Shown here: in pieces, positions 1 through 11,617 of the stretch
Layout: each line of letters starts with the position of its first letter
Numbering within the stretch: the first letter of the stretch is position 1
Source: Dolomedes plantarius
Taxonomy: Eukaryota > Arthropoda > Arachnida > Araneae > Dolomedidae
Reading direction: 5' to 3'
Assembly: GCA_907164885.2 (NCBI GenBank)
Contig: OU015492.1
Span: 205,761,493-205,825,492 of the forward strand
DNA length: 64,000 bases
Notes under the pieces: model-generated
The model's input: the letters and a program-made list of their open reading frames with translations, nothing else
Told to the model about the DNA's origin: nothing
Database searches by the model: none
Program-made: the position numbers and the translations under genes

Positions 1-81
1 TCTCAGCTCCGCTAATGCATGTTGTAAATTTCATGTTATTTGCATGTTTCCTTCAGGGTGTTGCATTTACAGTGGCCAGCA

Positions 82-322
<241 letters not shown>

Positions 323-557
323 CCAATACCAAACCAAACCACAAAAATAGAACAATCTGAATTTCGATCTAACTTTCCGACATATGCCACTTGGTTTTTT
401 TATGAAAATGTCTTATACTACTTCTCCCGTCAGGCATTCGAAATACTTCGGAAGCCTATCTGATTTTGTGGATCTAAATAAAATTCACAACATCCTATCT
501 TTAGAAAGGCTGTACCATTGAAGACATAATTTTTAAGTCGTAATTCCTTTATTTTGA

Positions 558-790
558 CGGCCGGTTGATGTCCGAATGGCTAGGTCGCTGCATTGGGTAC
601 CAAAGGCTATGGTTTCGAATCCCACGCTTGGCATGGACGTTTTCAGCCATTCGGAATCAGCTTTCAGCAGTAGGTCCCGGTCTAATTAACCCTCGTGTAG
701 CAAAAATTGACCGTAGTGATCCTGCCATTCCTTTTGTTTCAGTGCTCTTAAAATTCCTCTCACAATATTTTCTCGCAGTCTCCAAATAAC
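558..790 (+). mobile_element. tRNA-derived SINE or tRNA pseudogene
   Basis: The head looks like a tRNA with both internal RNA polymerase III promoter boxes. An A-box-like TGGCTAGGTCG lies at about 577-587 and a B-box-like GGTTTCGAATCCC at about 611-623. It cannot be a working tRNA: the stretch between the boxes is not a clean anticodon arm, and about 120 bases of unrelated tail follow. This is the usual layout of a SINE, a short non-coding retroposon moved by a LINE's enzymes. The 3' limit is a guess, since no poly(A) or target duplication is clear. Its GC content stands out from its surroundings. Confidence 0.6.
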
Positions 791-953
791 ATTCGTCAGT
801 CAGGGTTATTATCCATGTCTAAGATGCATAATTAATAACAGATAAATGTGAAGTTTTGTACAATAATTTATTCCTTCTTTTAATCAAGTTTGCATTTAAA
901 TATATATGCTATCCTTAAGAGTTGCTTTTATCCTTATCTATATTCTCATGCTA

Positions 954-1067
954 CAGATGCTGTTCACACATTTTTTAGACGATGTATATTGAATTCACAA
1001 AACTAAATTACATAAAATTCTTGTGTTTTAAATGTTCTATTTGACATCCCTTATTCTGAACTATCTT
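954..1067. mobile_element. Lone terminal fragment of the DD41D mariner-like element
   Basis: This stretch matches 50141-50254, the left end of the DD41D element, almost base for base, including the TIR start CAGANGCTGTTCACACAT and the following 90 bases. A TA lies just outside at 952-953, as expected for this superfamily's target. Similarity stops at about 1067 and no matching right terminus is seen nearby. It is therefore a truncated copy or one half of a deleted element. Confidence 0.85.
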
Positions 1068-3500
1068 TTTTTTCCTTCCTTGACGTTCCTTGTATTTTTA
1101 TTGTAAGGAAATTCAAATGATTTTTTTTTGGATTTTTTTTCAACTGAATTTTTTTGTCATTTATGTCTTTGGGGTAGTTTTCCTTTTTCTGTACTTTTTA
1201 CATGTTTTGCAATAATTAAAAATTTTAAATCTTTATTAAAATTGCTTGATTAATCAATTACAAAGTATGGTCTTTAACATACGTTTTTATCAACAAACAC
1301 TTAAAAAATTTAAAGCATGACAAAAACTGCCATCAGAGGTACGAAAGTTTGAAGTATTTAATGCAAGAAAAATTGCAACTCTGAAAAAACTGCATTTAAA
1401 GCTTTCAACTGACTATGGCAAGGAACTATTTGACTATATCTCACAATTCATCTTATCAATGTTTTAATCCTAGCAATGCTAAATTTTCATAGATTTGTAT
1501 ATTATACTATGTATTTTAAAAATTAATAACGCTTGTTTACAGAAATTGGTCAGATATAGACAACCCTCTAAGAACCCTTTAAATTCCCTTCTGAAGACTT
1601 TTACAGTGTTTTTATTATGGTAATAATAAGAAAATTACAGTAAATATCTATAAATATATAAACAGCATTTTTACATAAAATCTAAAAGCAAAACATATTT
1701 ATGAGAATTTAAACTGGCAACTTGACAATATTTTAAATTATAAATCCACCTTAAATTACTCTTATAAAGAGATAATATTTTTAACTCTATCCCGTTTTTT
1801 TGTGAAATTGTAAATTTTATATATTTTTTTTTGTTTTGGGTATATTATCACTAAAGTTTTCACATGCATGAGAGTCAAAAAATTGTAAGCGTATACCTGT
1901 CTATAAAACCACTCTGGTTCAATCCTTCCAACTTGAGAAATCAGACTCAAAGGAAAGTCTTACCCTAAGTCATTGAAGCCTGTAATTGGATGGCATATAT
2001 TGGACCCAATGGGATGGAAGCATACAAAAGAATTTCTAACTTATGTGAGCTCAATATTCCCATAAACTATTAAATGCATGAGAGATTTTGGCTGCGAAAA
2101 AGATGAGCACCATGAATCATATAAAGAAAAGGGAAACCATGTTTTATATTTTAAGGAAATTTAAAGACACTGAAAAAATTGTGTGACATAAAATCAGATT
2201 AGAGGATCAAAAGAACTTTTATACGGGCATATTTTATTCAAATCGAAAAATAAAGTGGATAATCGTTTATTTTATAAAATTCTTCCTTACTTGTCGTTTT
2301 GAAACATTGACTAAAATTTAAGTTTTTTTCTCTTACGCTGAACTGACTAAAGACGCAACGCGCAAAATCAGTGATGTACTCATATTGTAATTTTTATCAT
2401 TCCGTCTACGCTATCATAAGAAAATATGAACAACGTTTCGAAAATTTTTAACATTTAGAAAAGCAAATGATAATTATAACAAGTTAATCTTTTTAAATAA
2501 AGAGATAAATAGTTTAAAAATAGAGTTTAAAAATTAATATTTGTTTCTTAAAATTTGTACATTTTTTTCGTTTTAATTAAAAGTAACTAAATTTTTTAAA
2601 TGTGCTAAAGGAAATTTTACAAAAGCAAATGTAACCATAACATGTTAAATATTTTTTAACAGAGTTATAAATAATATTAAAAATGGAGTTTAAAAATTAA
2701 TAACTGGTTCTTAATAGTTTGTACATACATTTTTACTTTGAATTATTATAAGTTAGGGATTTTGGATAGCTATGAAAATTAGCTTAGATTTACTTTCCCG
2801 TCATTAAAAACACTTTTATTATAATTTAGCGATATTTTTCTCATTGTAATAGACTGACGTAGTCGATCATGACAATCCAAGAAGTTTCATACAATATAAG
2901 AACAATATAAGAAGAATCTTTTTCACTGATTTCCTTAGGTTGTTATTTAAAACGTATCATTCCTGCTTATATATCATAACTTAAAATCTAGGAAAAGTTA
3001 GATAATATGATATACCTTTAACAAAAGACTAAATAAATCAAATTTTTAAAATAAAGAACTTAGGATTATAGAAAATTAAGGAATTTTAATTCTAAAAAAA
3101 GAGATATTTATTTTTTCATTTTTACTTTCTTTTTTTTCTTAAACTTCAGGATTAATTTGCTCATTTTACTTACTTATAACACAATCGTACTCAATAGACG
3201 AGGAGAATCAACACAATGACAAATATATTTATGAGGAAATTTATATATTCCATAATTACACACATTGAAATTTACAATTTCAATATTTGAAATTAGGAAG
3301 AACAAAAGGCAACATAATAAAATCAACGACATACATTAAACTATTTATTTAATTTTTAAAAAGTAGAGAAATTTATATTTTTAATTTGTAATAAAAATAT
3401 AATTGATTAAAACTTTCTTTTTAAATTGCGATTTATAAGAAAATATTAAATATAATCTATTGATAGAGAAAAGGTGAAAATAACAGAAATATAAAATATC
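1068..3500. other. Unique AT-rich DNA, nothing recognised
   Basis: Very AT-rich sequence with homopolymer runs. The longest open frame (1762-1950, minus strand) has no recognisable motif. No inverted termini, tRNA-like boxes or tandem arrays were seen. Confidence 0.7.
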
Positions 3501-4000
3501 NNNNNNNNNNNNNNNNNNNNNNNNNNNNNNNNNNNNNNNNNNNNNNNNNNNNNNNNNNNNNNNNNNNNNNNNNNNNNNNNNNNNNNNNNNNNNNNNNNNN
3601 NNNNNNNNNNNNNNNNNNNNNNNNNNNNNNNNNNNNNNNNNNNNNNNNNNNNNNNNNNNNNNNNNNNNNNNNNNNNNNNNNNNNNNNNNNNNNNNNNNNN
3701 NNNNNNNNNNNNNNNNNNNNNNNNNNNNNNNNNNNNNNNNNNNNNNNNNNNNNNNNNNNNNNNNNNNNNNNNNNNNNNNNNNNNNNNNNNNNNNNNNNNN
3801 NNNNNNNNNNNNNNNNNNNNNNNNNNNNNNNNNNNNNNNNNNNNNNNNNNNNNNNNNNNNNNNNNNNNNNNNNNNNNNNNNNNNNNNNNNNNNNNNNNNN
3901 NNNNNNNNNNNNNNNNNNNNNNNNNNNNNNNNNNNNNNNNNNNNNNNNNNNNNNNNNNNNNNNNNNNNNNNNNNNNNNNNNNNNNNNNNNNNNNNNNNNN
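3501..4000. other. Assembly gap (500 N)
   Basis: Exactly 500 N, which looks like a placeholder of arbitrary size. It removes the 5' part of the LINE that follows. Confidence 1.
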
Positions 4001-4001
4001 T

Positions 4002-5991
4002 AAGTGCTTGGAGAAACTTTTCGTTAACAGAATTTGCTGGTTTTTGCGCCGGGGAGACTTTTTTCTAGTGACCAGTACGGCTTTACACCTCAGAAGAGTA
4101 CTGAGGATGCTTTGTTACGTTTAAGTGAGATTGTTCAGAGAGGTAAAAAGAAAAATTTGCACACAATCTTGGTTTTTCTGGATATAAAAGGCGCTTTCGA
4201 CAATGCTTGGTGGCCTTGCATTCTCAACCTTCTTAAAAAAGCGGAACTACCACTGAATATTTTTTCACTGGCTGCTGACTTTTTAAAGGACAGAGTAGCC
4301 AAATTGAGACTGGGCTCAGCTTCCGCTATCCATCGGCTTGAGAGGGGTTGCCCTCAAGGCTCAGTTTCTGGACCTGCCTTTTGGAATTTGATTATTAACG
4401 ATCTCCTCATAAACTTAATAAACTTGCCTGTTGTGATACTATTGCTTTTGCGGATGACCTCCTATTTTGTTTCCAGGGTAGGGATCTTCCTGCGACTTTC
4501 CTTTGTGCTCAAGAAACCTTGAACCTTGCTACCAAATGGTCAAAAGATTTTAAATTGGAATTTAACTCTGCTAAAACCAAAGTCATGTTTATTGAAAAAC
4601 GCAATGTTCTTTATGACGCATTCCAGCTGTTTCTCGACGGAACTCCCTTGGCTGTGGTAGGGCAATTTAAATATCTTGGGGTTCTTCTTGACTGCAAGTT
4701 TTCTTGGAAAAAACACCTATCTTACATTTCAGAGAAGTGTGACAAATTGCAACGTGGTTTATGTCGCATTGCACGTAATACGTACGGCATCAGGTTTGAT
4801 GTCCATTCGCTCATTTATAAGCAAGGCATTGAACCTTTTATTTTGTACGGCTCTAGAGCTTGGGGTATGGCGCTCAAGAAGAAGATTAATTGTAAATTCT
4901 CCGACATTCAAAGACGTATTCTCTTGCGAGTCATATGTGGATATCGCACCTTAAGCTATGAATCTGTTTATGCAATTTCTGGTTTTCCTCCGATCGACAC
5001 TGCCATTCTTCATAATATCGCCTTTAGAGAAAATTTCTCTACTTCTTCTACTTCTGGTTACGATTATGTTTTACCTCCATCTGATCTTCCTCATCCCACG
5101 GAGAGAAAGGCTATCAATGTTATTAATTATTGCAACAAAACTGCAGGTGATTTCCCTGTTACTTGCTATACTGATGGCAGTAAAATTGATGGCAAGGTTG
5201 GTTTCGCTTTTGTTGCCTTCAAGAATGGCATTGAATTCGAGCATTTTCAATTTAGAATTCGAGATGAATGCACTGTTTTTATAGCTGAACTTTTATGTTT
5301 AAACTTTGCCATTAAATGGATCATGAATCGAGATAGTGCTGACAAAGATTATCTCATTTGTACCGATTCACTTTCATCCTTGGAGACCTTAAAATGTATT
5401 TCTTCTGCCAATAGCATTATCGTCGAAATTCAAAGGCAACTCAAAACCCTTGAAAGTAAAAACGTCTCTGTTTTCTTTGCTTTTGTTCGTGGGCATACTG
5501 GTATCTTTGGTAACGAGCGAGCCGACTTCCTTGCCAAGTCCGCTACAAGGCGTGAAATTGACATTAGTGTCAATATTCCCAATCTTTTTTAAGAAGGCCA
5601 TGTTTGAGAGTATGGTGGAGTCATGGAACCAAGAATACGTCAGCTCAATAATGGTAGTTTAACCAAGAAATTTTTCCCGTCCATTAGAATGAGACTCTCT
5701 TGCCATCACTTCTTTGCTAACTACAAACTGACTCAGTTCCTCACAGGACATGGAAATTTTAAGAGCTATTTGAGTAGATTCAATTGTGTTCGGCGACCCC
5801 CTGTGATTGCAGCGTTAGTGGCGAGGAAAATGCTGAACATGTTCTGTTTTTGTGTTCGAAGTACCGCAGGGAGAGAATATTTTAAATTGGCTCTTAAGGA
5901 CTTAAATATTAACTGGCCTCCCAATTTCTCTCTGCTCGTTTCTGGGAAGTGTGCTTTCGGCTTATTTTGTAAATTTATTGTAAATATTTGT
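4002..5991 (+). pseudogene. LINE ORF2 remnant: reverse transcriptase, RNase H, zinc knuckle
   Basis: The reverse transcriptase runs from about 4002. Visible motifs are QYGFTPQKST, LDIKGAFDNAWWP (motif A aspartates), RGCPQGSVSGP (motif B) and FADDLLF (motif C, at about 4450). Motif C is in a different frame from motif B, so a frameshift lies near 4400-4435; another lies near 4035-4065. RNase H spans about 5160-5560 with CYTDGSK, the acid in IAELLCL, ICTDSLSS and GHTGIFGNERADFLAK, so its D-E-D-D set and the catalytic His are kept. After about 5590 the frame changes at a T-run. It continues through a LTGHGNF block and a CDC...EENAEH...C knuckle, which is frameshifted near 5800-5850. The protein as written cannot be made, so this copy is dead unless the indels are assembly errors in homopolymers. 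Confidence 0.92.
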
Positions 5992-6070
5992 AATTCTTCT
6001 TAGTTTCTTTTATTTGTTTTATTTTGTCTGTTCTTATGTTTTCTTAGTGTTTTATACTTACCTCTGTAAG

Positions 6071-6099
6071 TCCCGTGTGATACTTTGTGGTACACGGGA
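6071..6099 (+). other. Stem-loop in the LINE 3' UTR
   Basis: A perfect 8-bp stem, TCCCGTGT (6071-6078) with ACACGGGA (6092-6099), closes a 13-base loop about 25 bases before the poly(A). Many LINEs need a 3' RNA structure for recognition by their reverse transcriptase. That role here is inference from position. Confidence 0.6.
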
Positions 6100-6115
6100 A
6101 TTTTATGTGTATTTT

Positions 6116-6156
<41 letters not shown>

Positions 6157-6158
<2 letters not shown>

Positions 6159-9100
6159 ATTGAAGTTACAGATAATAAACAACAAACTAAAAAGCCGATT
6201 ATTATCTGGGAACAAAAATATAACATAATCTATGAAACAATTTCTAACAGATAAGACATGTACAGAAATAGAAGCTTTCAGGAATTCATATAACTGCAGT
6301 CATACTGTATACAATCATAAACGGAAACACTCAGAGGGATATTTTCAAAGAAATATTAGATTTGTTCAGAGAACATCTTGAAAATTGTCAGAAATGTAAT
6401 TCTACTTCCGCATACAAGTAGTTTCAGATATAATTGTATAATATAGCATACTTTCGAGAGAAATACTTAATGGCATAATAGACTACAAGACGTAGTCGGC
6501 TATGTTTTATAGCACCTTAAAACATTCTCTGTATATGAATGGAACTAAAATTTCGCGATTTTTGAAAGCAAATTTTGTCTTTTATTCAATATCGGAATAA
6601 CAATCAATTGATTTATTGGAATGCGACTTCCTATAGCTTAAAACTAAATAACAACTTAATATTTTTTTATTTTTCTTGCTCTGATTACTATCATATGTTT
6701 TTCAGAATTGTAGAAAAAATTATTATGTGGTATTTGAAACTGGCCTCATCTATAATTCATGCTTCATAGGAACATCTGCATAGTTTTTAAAATTAACATG
6801 ACATTGAATATTTAGTGTGCAAAATATTTTCTTTACACCTGCTTAAAAAAAAATAGAACTTCTTAATATAGCATTATTTATTTTGAACACATAAGCAATG
6901 TAACATACAACCCAAGAGAACTTAACACAAAATAAAAGTACATTGTTATATCTAATTTACCTTATTAAATTTTCTAAGAAAGAACTATCTAAGGTTGACT
7001 AAAAGAAATTATTAATAACAGCATCATATATTAAAATAAAATTAATTTGATAAGCTTAATAAAAGTTTATCCGAATTTTATGCTAATAAGGAAATGGAAT
7101 CAATTATTTCAGATACCCGCATTTAATCTATACTTTCTCATAATAATGCACACTGCACATGAATTATTTATTATTTTTTCCTTTATCGCATTATTAAAGC
7201 ATTCCAAAGCCTCGGCATAAAAGCCTCAGCAGATATAAAAAGGAAAAAAAAGAGATCGATATAGCATAATACAACTTTAATACTTAAGGAAAAGATCACC
7301 TAATTTAGTTATTACAAATGAACAGCTTAGAATTATGTTTACTGCAATCAAATAAAGGCATTAAACTAGAAAATTAACTCACTAAACGTCTGCAAAAATT
7401 AATAGAATCAGCCCCTAATACCCCAGAAAACTTCCAGAAAACTTTTACTGGATCTGCTGAAACAAATATTCTAGCCGGTATATGCGCAATAAATACATAG
7501 GGTGAAATTCTTAAATGGAGCGAAGTTCCCCCCTTCATTAATAAGATTCTGAATATTTCACGGTAGGGTAAATAACTTTATTATAAGACCAATTCTTCTG
7601 TGAATATTTTACTGTTAAATAATAAACCCCCATGGCAATTATTAACACATAATTTGCTTTGAAATTCGTGTTATTATTTTGGGGTTCATTGAGTTAAATA
7701 AGCTATTATATTGAACTAATTATCTTCCCTTCTAAGGAAATAAAGGAAATTCAATATTTTATTTTGAATTTATAGATTTTTTAAATTAAATGTTTCCCTA
7801 TTTGTTTTTTAATTACATAAGGAATAAAAGTTTTGGAATTTTATCGAACTTTTTACTGGAAGGATAAATGTAAAATAAAATTAATTTACTACGGAAGGAC
7901 TTATAAAAAATTTGTAGGATATAAGGACATATTTAAGTTTCTGAAGTTTTAGTGTTTATCCTAATAGAAACGGTTCATAATGAGAATTCATACACAAAGG
8001 GTTAAACGTCATGTGACATCGACTATAATGTGTCACTTAATGATAGAGATAAAATTTATTTGTGTCTGTAGTTATAAAACTGATATAAAATTATAGATGA
8101 ATATGCTTCTTGTTCATACGGGCAGACTTATCGCATATTTAGCCATAGGTTTTTTCATCCTGTAAAGTTATTACGTCTAAAATTATTACATTATTTTGAA
8201 TTTGAAGCGAAAAATCTATTTCTTGGATTAACGGAAGATTGAATAATCTCAGTAAGTCAATCACAGTTACCATGATTCAAAACTAGAAAATTTACGGTGT
8301 TGTTACCTCTAAGCGATAAACAGTATTAACATTTCTAAAGTGTTGCTATGTTCAGTTAAAAATTCGAAATAAACACACATGACTAAACTCAACAAAGTTT
8401 TTTGAAGTTACCAAAAGTTCAAAATAAATAAGTAAATAACTGGATAATGATTTACTGTGTGTCGTTAATGTCTTTAATACGTGCCGACTATCCTTAGAAA
8501 GAAATCATAAGAGCCAGTAGGGATGATAATAGACTTCTGAGAACATGTACAAGTAATATAGTCGATTATTGCTTATAGGTTGAAAGTTTATACGAAAAAG
8601 TTTATTTCATTATTCTATTTATCTGATCTTATCTTATTGTAAACTAATTTTCACTTGAATATATATATTTAAAATTATTTTGTGAATTGTTCCATAATCC
8701 ACTGATGAATACCTACCTTGCCTTCTTGCAGAAATAAAATTAATTCTTGAAAGCGGAACATATAGATTTTTACATTTACTGGATTTACATCAAGTTAGAA
8801 GATTTCACCTGATTTAATATCAATTTATCTATATCTCAGAAGATTTAAGCTACATCAGTACAATTTCTTGTCGTACACACAATAAATCTACTGTAATAAA
8901 AATTCCTTTTTAGTTTGTAAGTAAAATAGATTATTTTCTATTCCAATTTCACCTTTTGTCTTCGGAGGCATTTATAGCTTTTATTCTTAACGCCTATCAA
9001 TATTACCTAAAGGGAAAAGCTCTAAAGGAATTTGCTTAAAATAATAGGTCAATTTTTAGAGTGCTCTTGAAACATTCTTTTATGATTAAAAAAATCCATT

Positions 9101-10930
9101 TTCAAAATAATGTGCAATAAAAGTTACAATGTTGCATGTGAAAATCAATTTCATCTTTTTCGATGTTCTTACATCAAATAAAATGTTGCTTGGTAATGGT
9201 TTTCTTCTTCGTAAATATGTATTGAACGAAAAGAGAAAGAAGAATGCATTTTGGTCTTGAAGTAAATGTGATTAAAGATTCAGTAATACATTTTTCGATT
9301 AGGAGAGGTTGATTTGAATTTTCTATTTAAAATATTTCTGCATCAGAAAAAGTTGAATGGGCTGATTTAATTCTGTTTCAAGTTTGTTTTAATCATTGAA
9401 GAATCTAAAAAGTTACTTAAGGTTATTTGAACCGTATTAGATTCGAAAATTCCCGTATTTATAAGTGCATGTATAATTAATTAAAACAATGTAAATATTA
9501 ATGTTTGTGTGGTAGGATAGGTTAGGTTAGTATATTATGCTAATACTAAGATAATCGTAAAACTATCCTACTTCATTAAGACAAAATCTGACACCAAAAA
9601 CTAATTATTATAGTAACTGCAGTAGAAGATAAAATAAAAATAGTTAAAAATGACCAGAGATTATTTTTTCAAAATAAATTATCGATACGCTAATTAAAAA
9701 AAATAGTGCAGTATGAATTAACGGCAAAGGTTCCACAGAGTTGATAAAATTCATACTCTGCTTTGAGTTTCTCTCATCTCGATTTCCAGTAATAAGGATT
9801 AATAACGATCCTGGTCATTTACGTATATGCATGTTATACAGTATTCATGCAATCATGAAATTATTAAAATATGTATAAACAGCCGTATACACCTCGAATG
9901 ATATACTACAAATATTTTTAAAAATTCAGTTTTGTTGATTACATAGAGGTTAAACAGTCATATTTAATAACGATTAACATATCACGAAAAATAAATTTTC
10001 GAAAATCTCAGAAGTTGTGGAGGGAATCTACATATACGAGTACTCTTTATATGTCTGTAGGGATTGATATGCATAGGCCCTAAAATATGATTGCATATAC
10101 ACTATGTCATCGTTAATACCGTTTGAAATCTCTTAAAATATTTCCTCGAAAGCACTGCAAGCAATTACAACCGACAATTATTATCCTCCTAATGCTGCGC
10201 TTAAGGATTATTACACTCTCAAACAAAATTTAAAGATGGTATTAAACTATTTTCATACTTTTAACGGCGCAAAATGTGTTTTCTGGAACATGCGTTAGCG
10301 ACAAATGTCGCCCCGATAATGCGCGTTATATCCGTCCTTTCTTGCAGAATCTAGCAGGGTAATGTGAGATGTTACGATGAAAAATTTAAATAATGTCGAC
10401 GAATTTAAACTTGAAATTTATTCTGCGACCCTAAGAAGAATCGATAAAGCCCTGAAAGTTTTAAACGTTTCTAAAAATCTCTATATAAAGACTACAATTT
10501 GTTACCAGTTATTAAAATATTGGAGGTAACCTGCGCAATATTTACTCTAAATTAAATGGATGCATAGATTTTTCTGGTGGAACTGGTAAATATTAGGAAA
10601 CTTTTAATAAATATTCTAGAGATTTTTTTTAAAAGGAAGATACCACATGTCGTTCATAAACGACTTTTCTATCATAAGACAATTTTTCGGTCCCACCCAG
10701 TATGCTATTTTTTGTTGCTCGTCTCTGTTACTGCTGATTTCAATGCCATTAATTTCCCCTCCTTATCATTTTTAATAACACAAACTTATAAATAATCACA
10801 TTTCATAAAGTAAGCCAGTTTTATATTTTATCCCTTTATCCACCTTAAAGAAAAAATCAGGTCGTCTCTTGTATCGAAACTACCACGGGTTATTAACTTT
10901 GGATTACTTATCATTGCTAATCTCTTTTAA
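6157..10930. other. Unique AT-rich DNA, nothing recognised
   Basis: Nearly 4.8 kb read on both strands with no protein motif, no paired inverted termini and no tRNA-like promoter. Open frames are short (under 75 codons) and have no recognisable domain. It could be intron or intergenic DNA. Confidence 0.65.
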
Positions 10931-10951
10931 ATGTATGTATGTATGTATGTA

Positions 10952-11029
<78 letters not shown>

Positions 11030-11085
11030 AATATATATATATTATAAATATATATAATATATATATATATATATATAGATTTAAT

Positions 11086-11128
<43 letters not shown>

Positions 11129-11131
11129 TAT

Positions 11132-11164
<33 letters not shown>

Positions 11165-11282
11165 CTATATAATATTATATATTTATTTATATTAATATAT
11201 ATATATATATATATTATATATTATATATATATTATATATATCTATATATATTATTATTAATATATATATATATGTATGTATA
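10931..11282. repeat. Compound microsatellite (ATGT)n-(TC)n-(TA)n
   Basis: ATGT repeats at 10931-10951, then CT repeats to about 10968, then an interrupted TA tract to about 11282. The right edge cuts into a TTAA-type MITE copy, so the microsatellite expanded in or next to it. Confidence 0.95.
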
Positions 11283-11406
11283 ACTTTTGAGAAGTTTTAA
11301 TGATCGGTCATTTGTTTACAAATTATAAGGTTACCATCACAAAAAAATTCAAAATTTTACTCAATAAAGAAAAAAAAATTTCAAATGTGGTCCCGGACCA
11401 CCCTTA
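11283..11406 (-). mobile_element. TTAA MITE copy B, truncated
   Basis: Read on the minus strand it begins TTAAGGGTGGTCCGGGACCA (TTAA at about 11403-11406). It follows the start of the complete element at 54722 through the tracts TTTATTGAGT, TTTTTTGTGATG and ATTTGTAAAC, then breaks off at the microsatellite. It sits at a TTAA inside copy A, where the 54722 element has an uninterrupted CATTTAATTAAAG. That suggests copy B landed in copy A. Confidence 0.75.
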
Positions 11407-11617
11407 AATGAAAAATTTGAAATTCGACAAATAATATTTCGAGTTATAAATTTTAACTACCCCACTTTTATTAAAAATTTACATTTTAAAATTTTTAAAA
11501 ACTTTTTGAGAAATTTTATGATGTGATTTGTGTACAAATTAATATGGTTGACCACCACAAAAAAATTTCAAATTTTAACTCAATAATTAATTTTTAATGT
11601 CCCGGACTCTCTTAAAT
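11407..11617 (-). mobile_element. TTAA MITE copy A, 5' part
   Basis: On the minus strand it starts TTAAGAGAGTCCGGGACA (11600-11617). It matches about the first 210 bases of the element at 54722, including TTATAACTCGAAATATTA-type sequence and the TTTTTCATTTAA stretch at which copy B begins. The remainder of this copy is not found beyond copy B because the microsatellite interrupts. Confidence 0.75.

Larger units (their letters stand above)
4001..6156 (+). mobile_element. LINE (non-LTR retrotransposon), 3' portion
   Basis: This is the 3' two kilobases of a non-LTR retrotransposon, cut on the left by the assembly gap. It contains reverse transcriptase, RNase H and a C-terminal Cys/His knuckle in that order, then a short 3' UTR with a hairpin and a 34-base poly(A) at 6123-6156. 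RNase H behind the reverse transcriptase, together with the motif DIKGAFDNAWWP, points to the I/R1/LOA group of LINE clades rather than CR1, RTE or L1. Clade placement is inference and would need a tree. The intact poly(A) argues that the 3' end is original. Confidence 0.92.
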
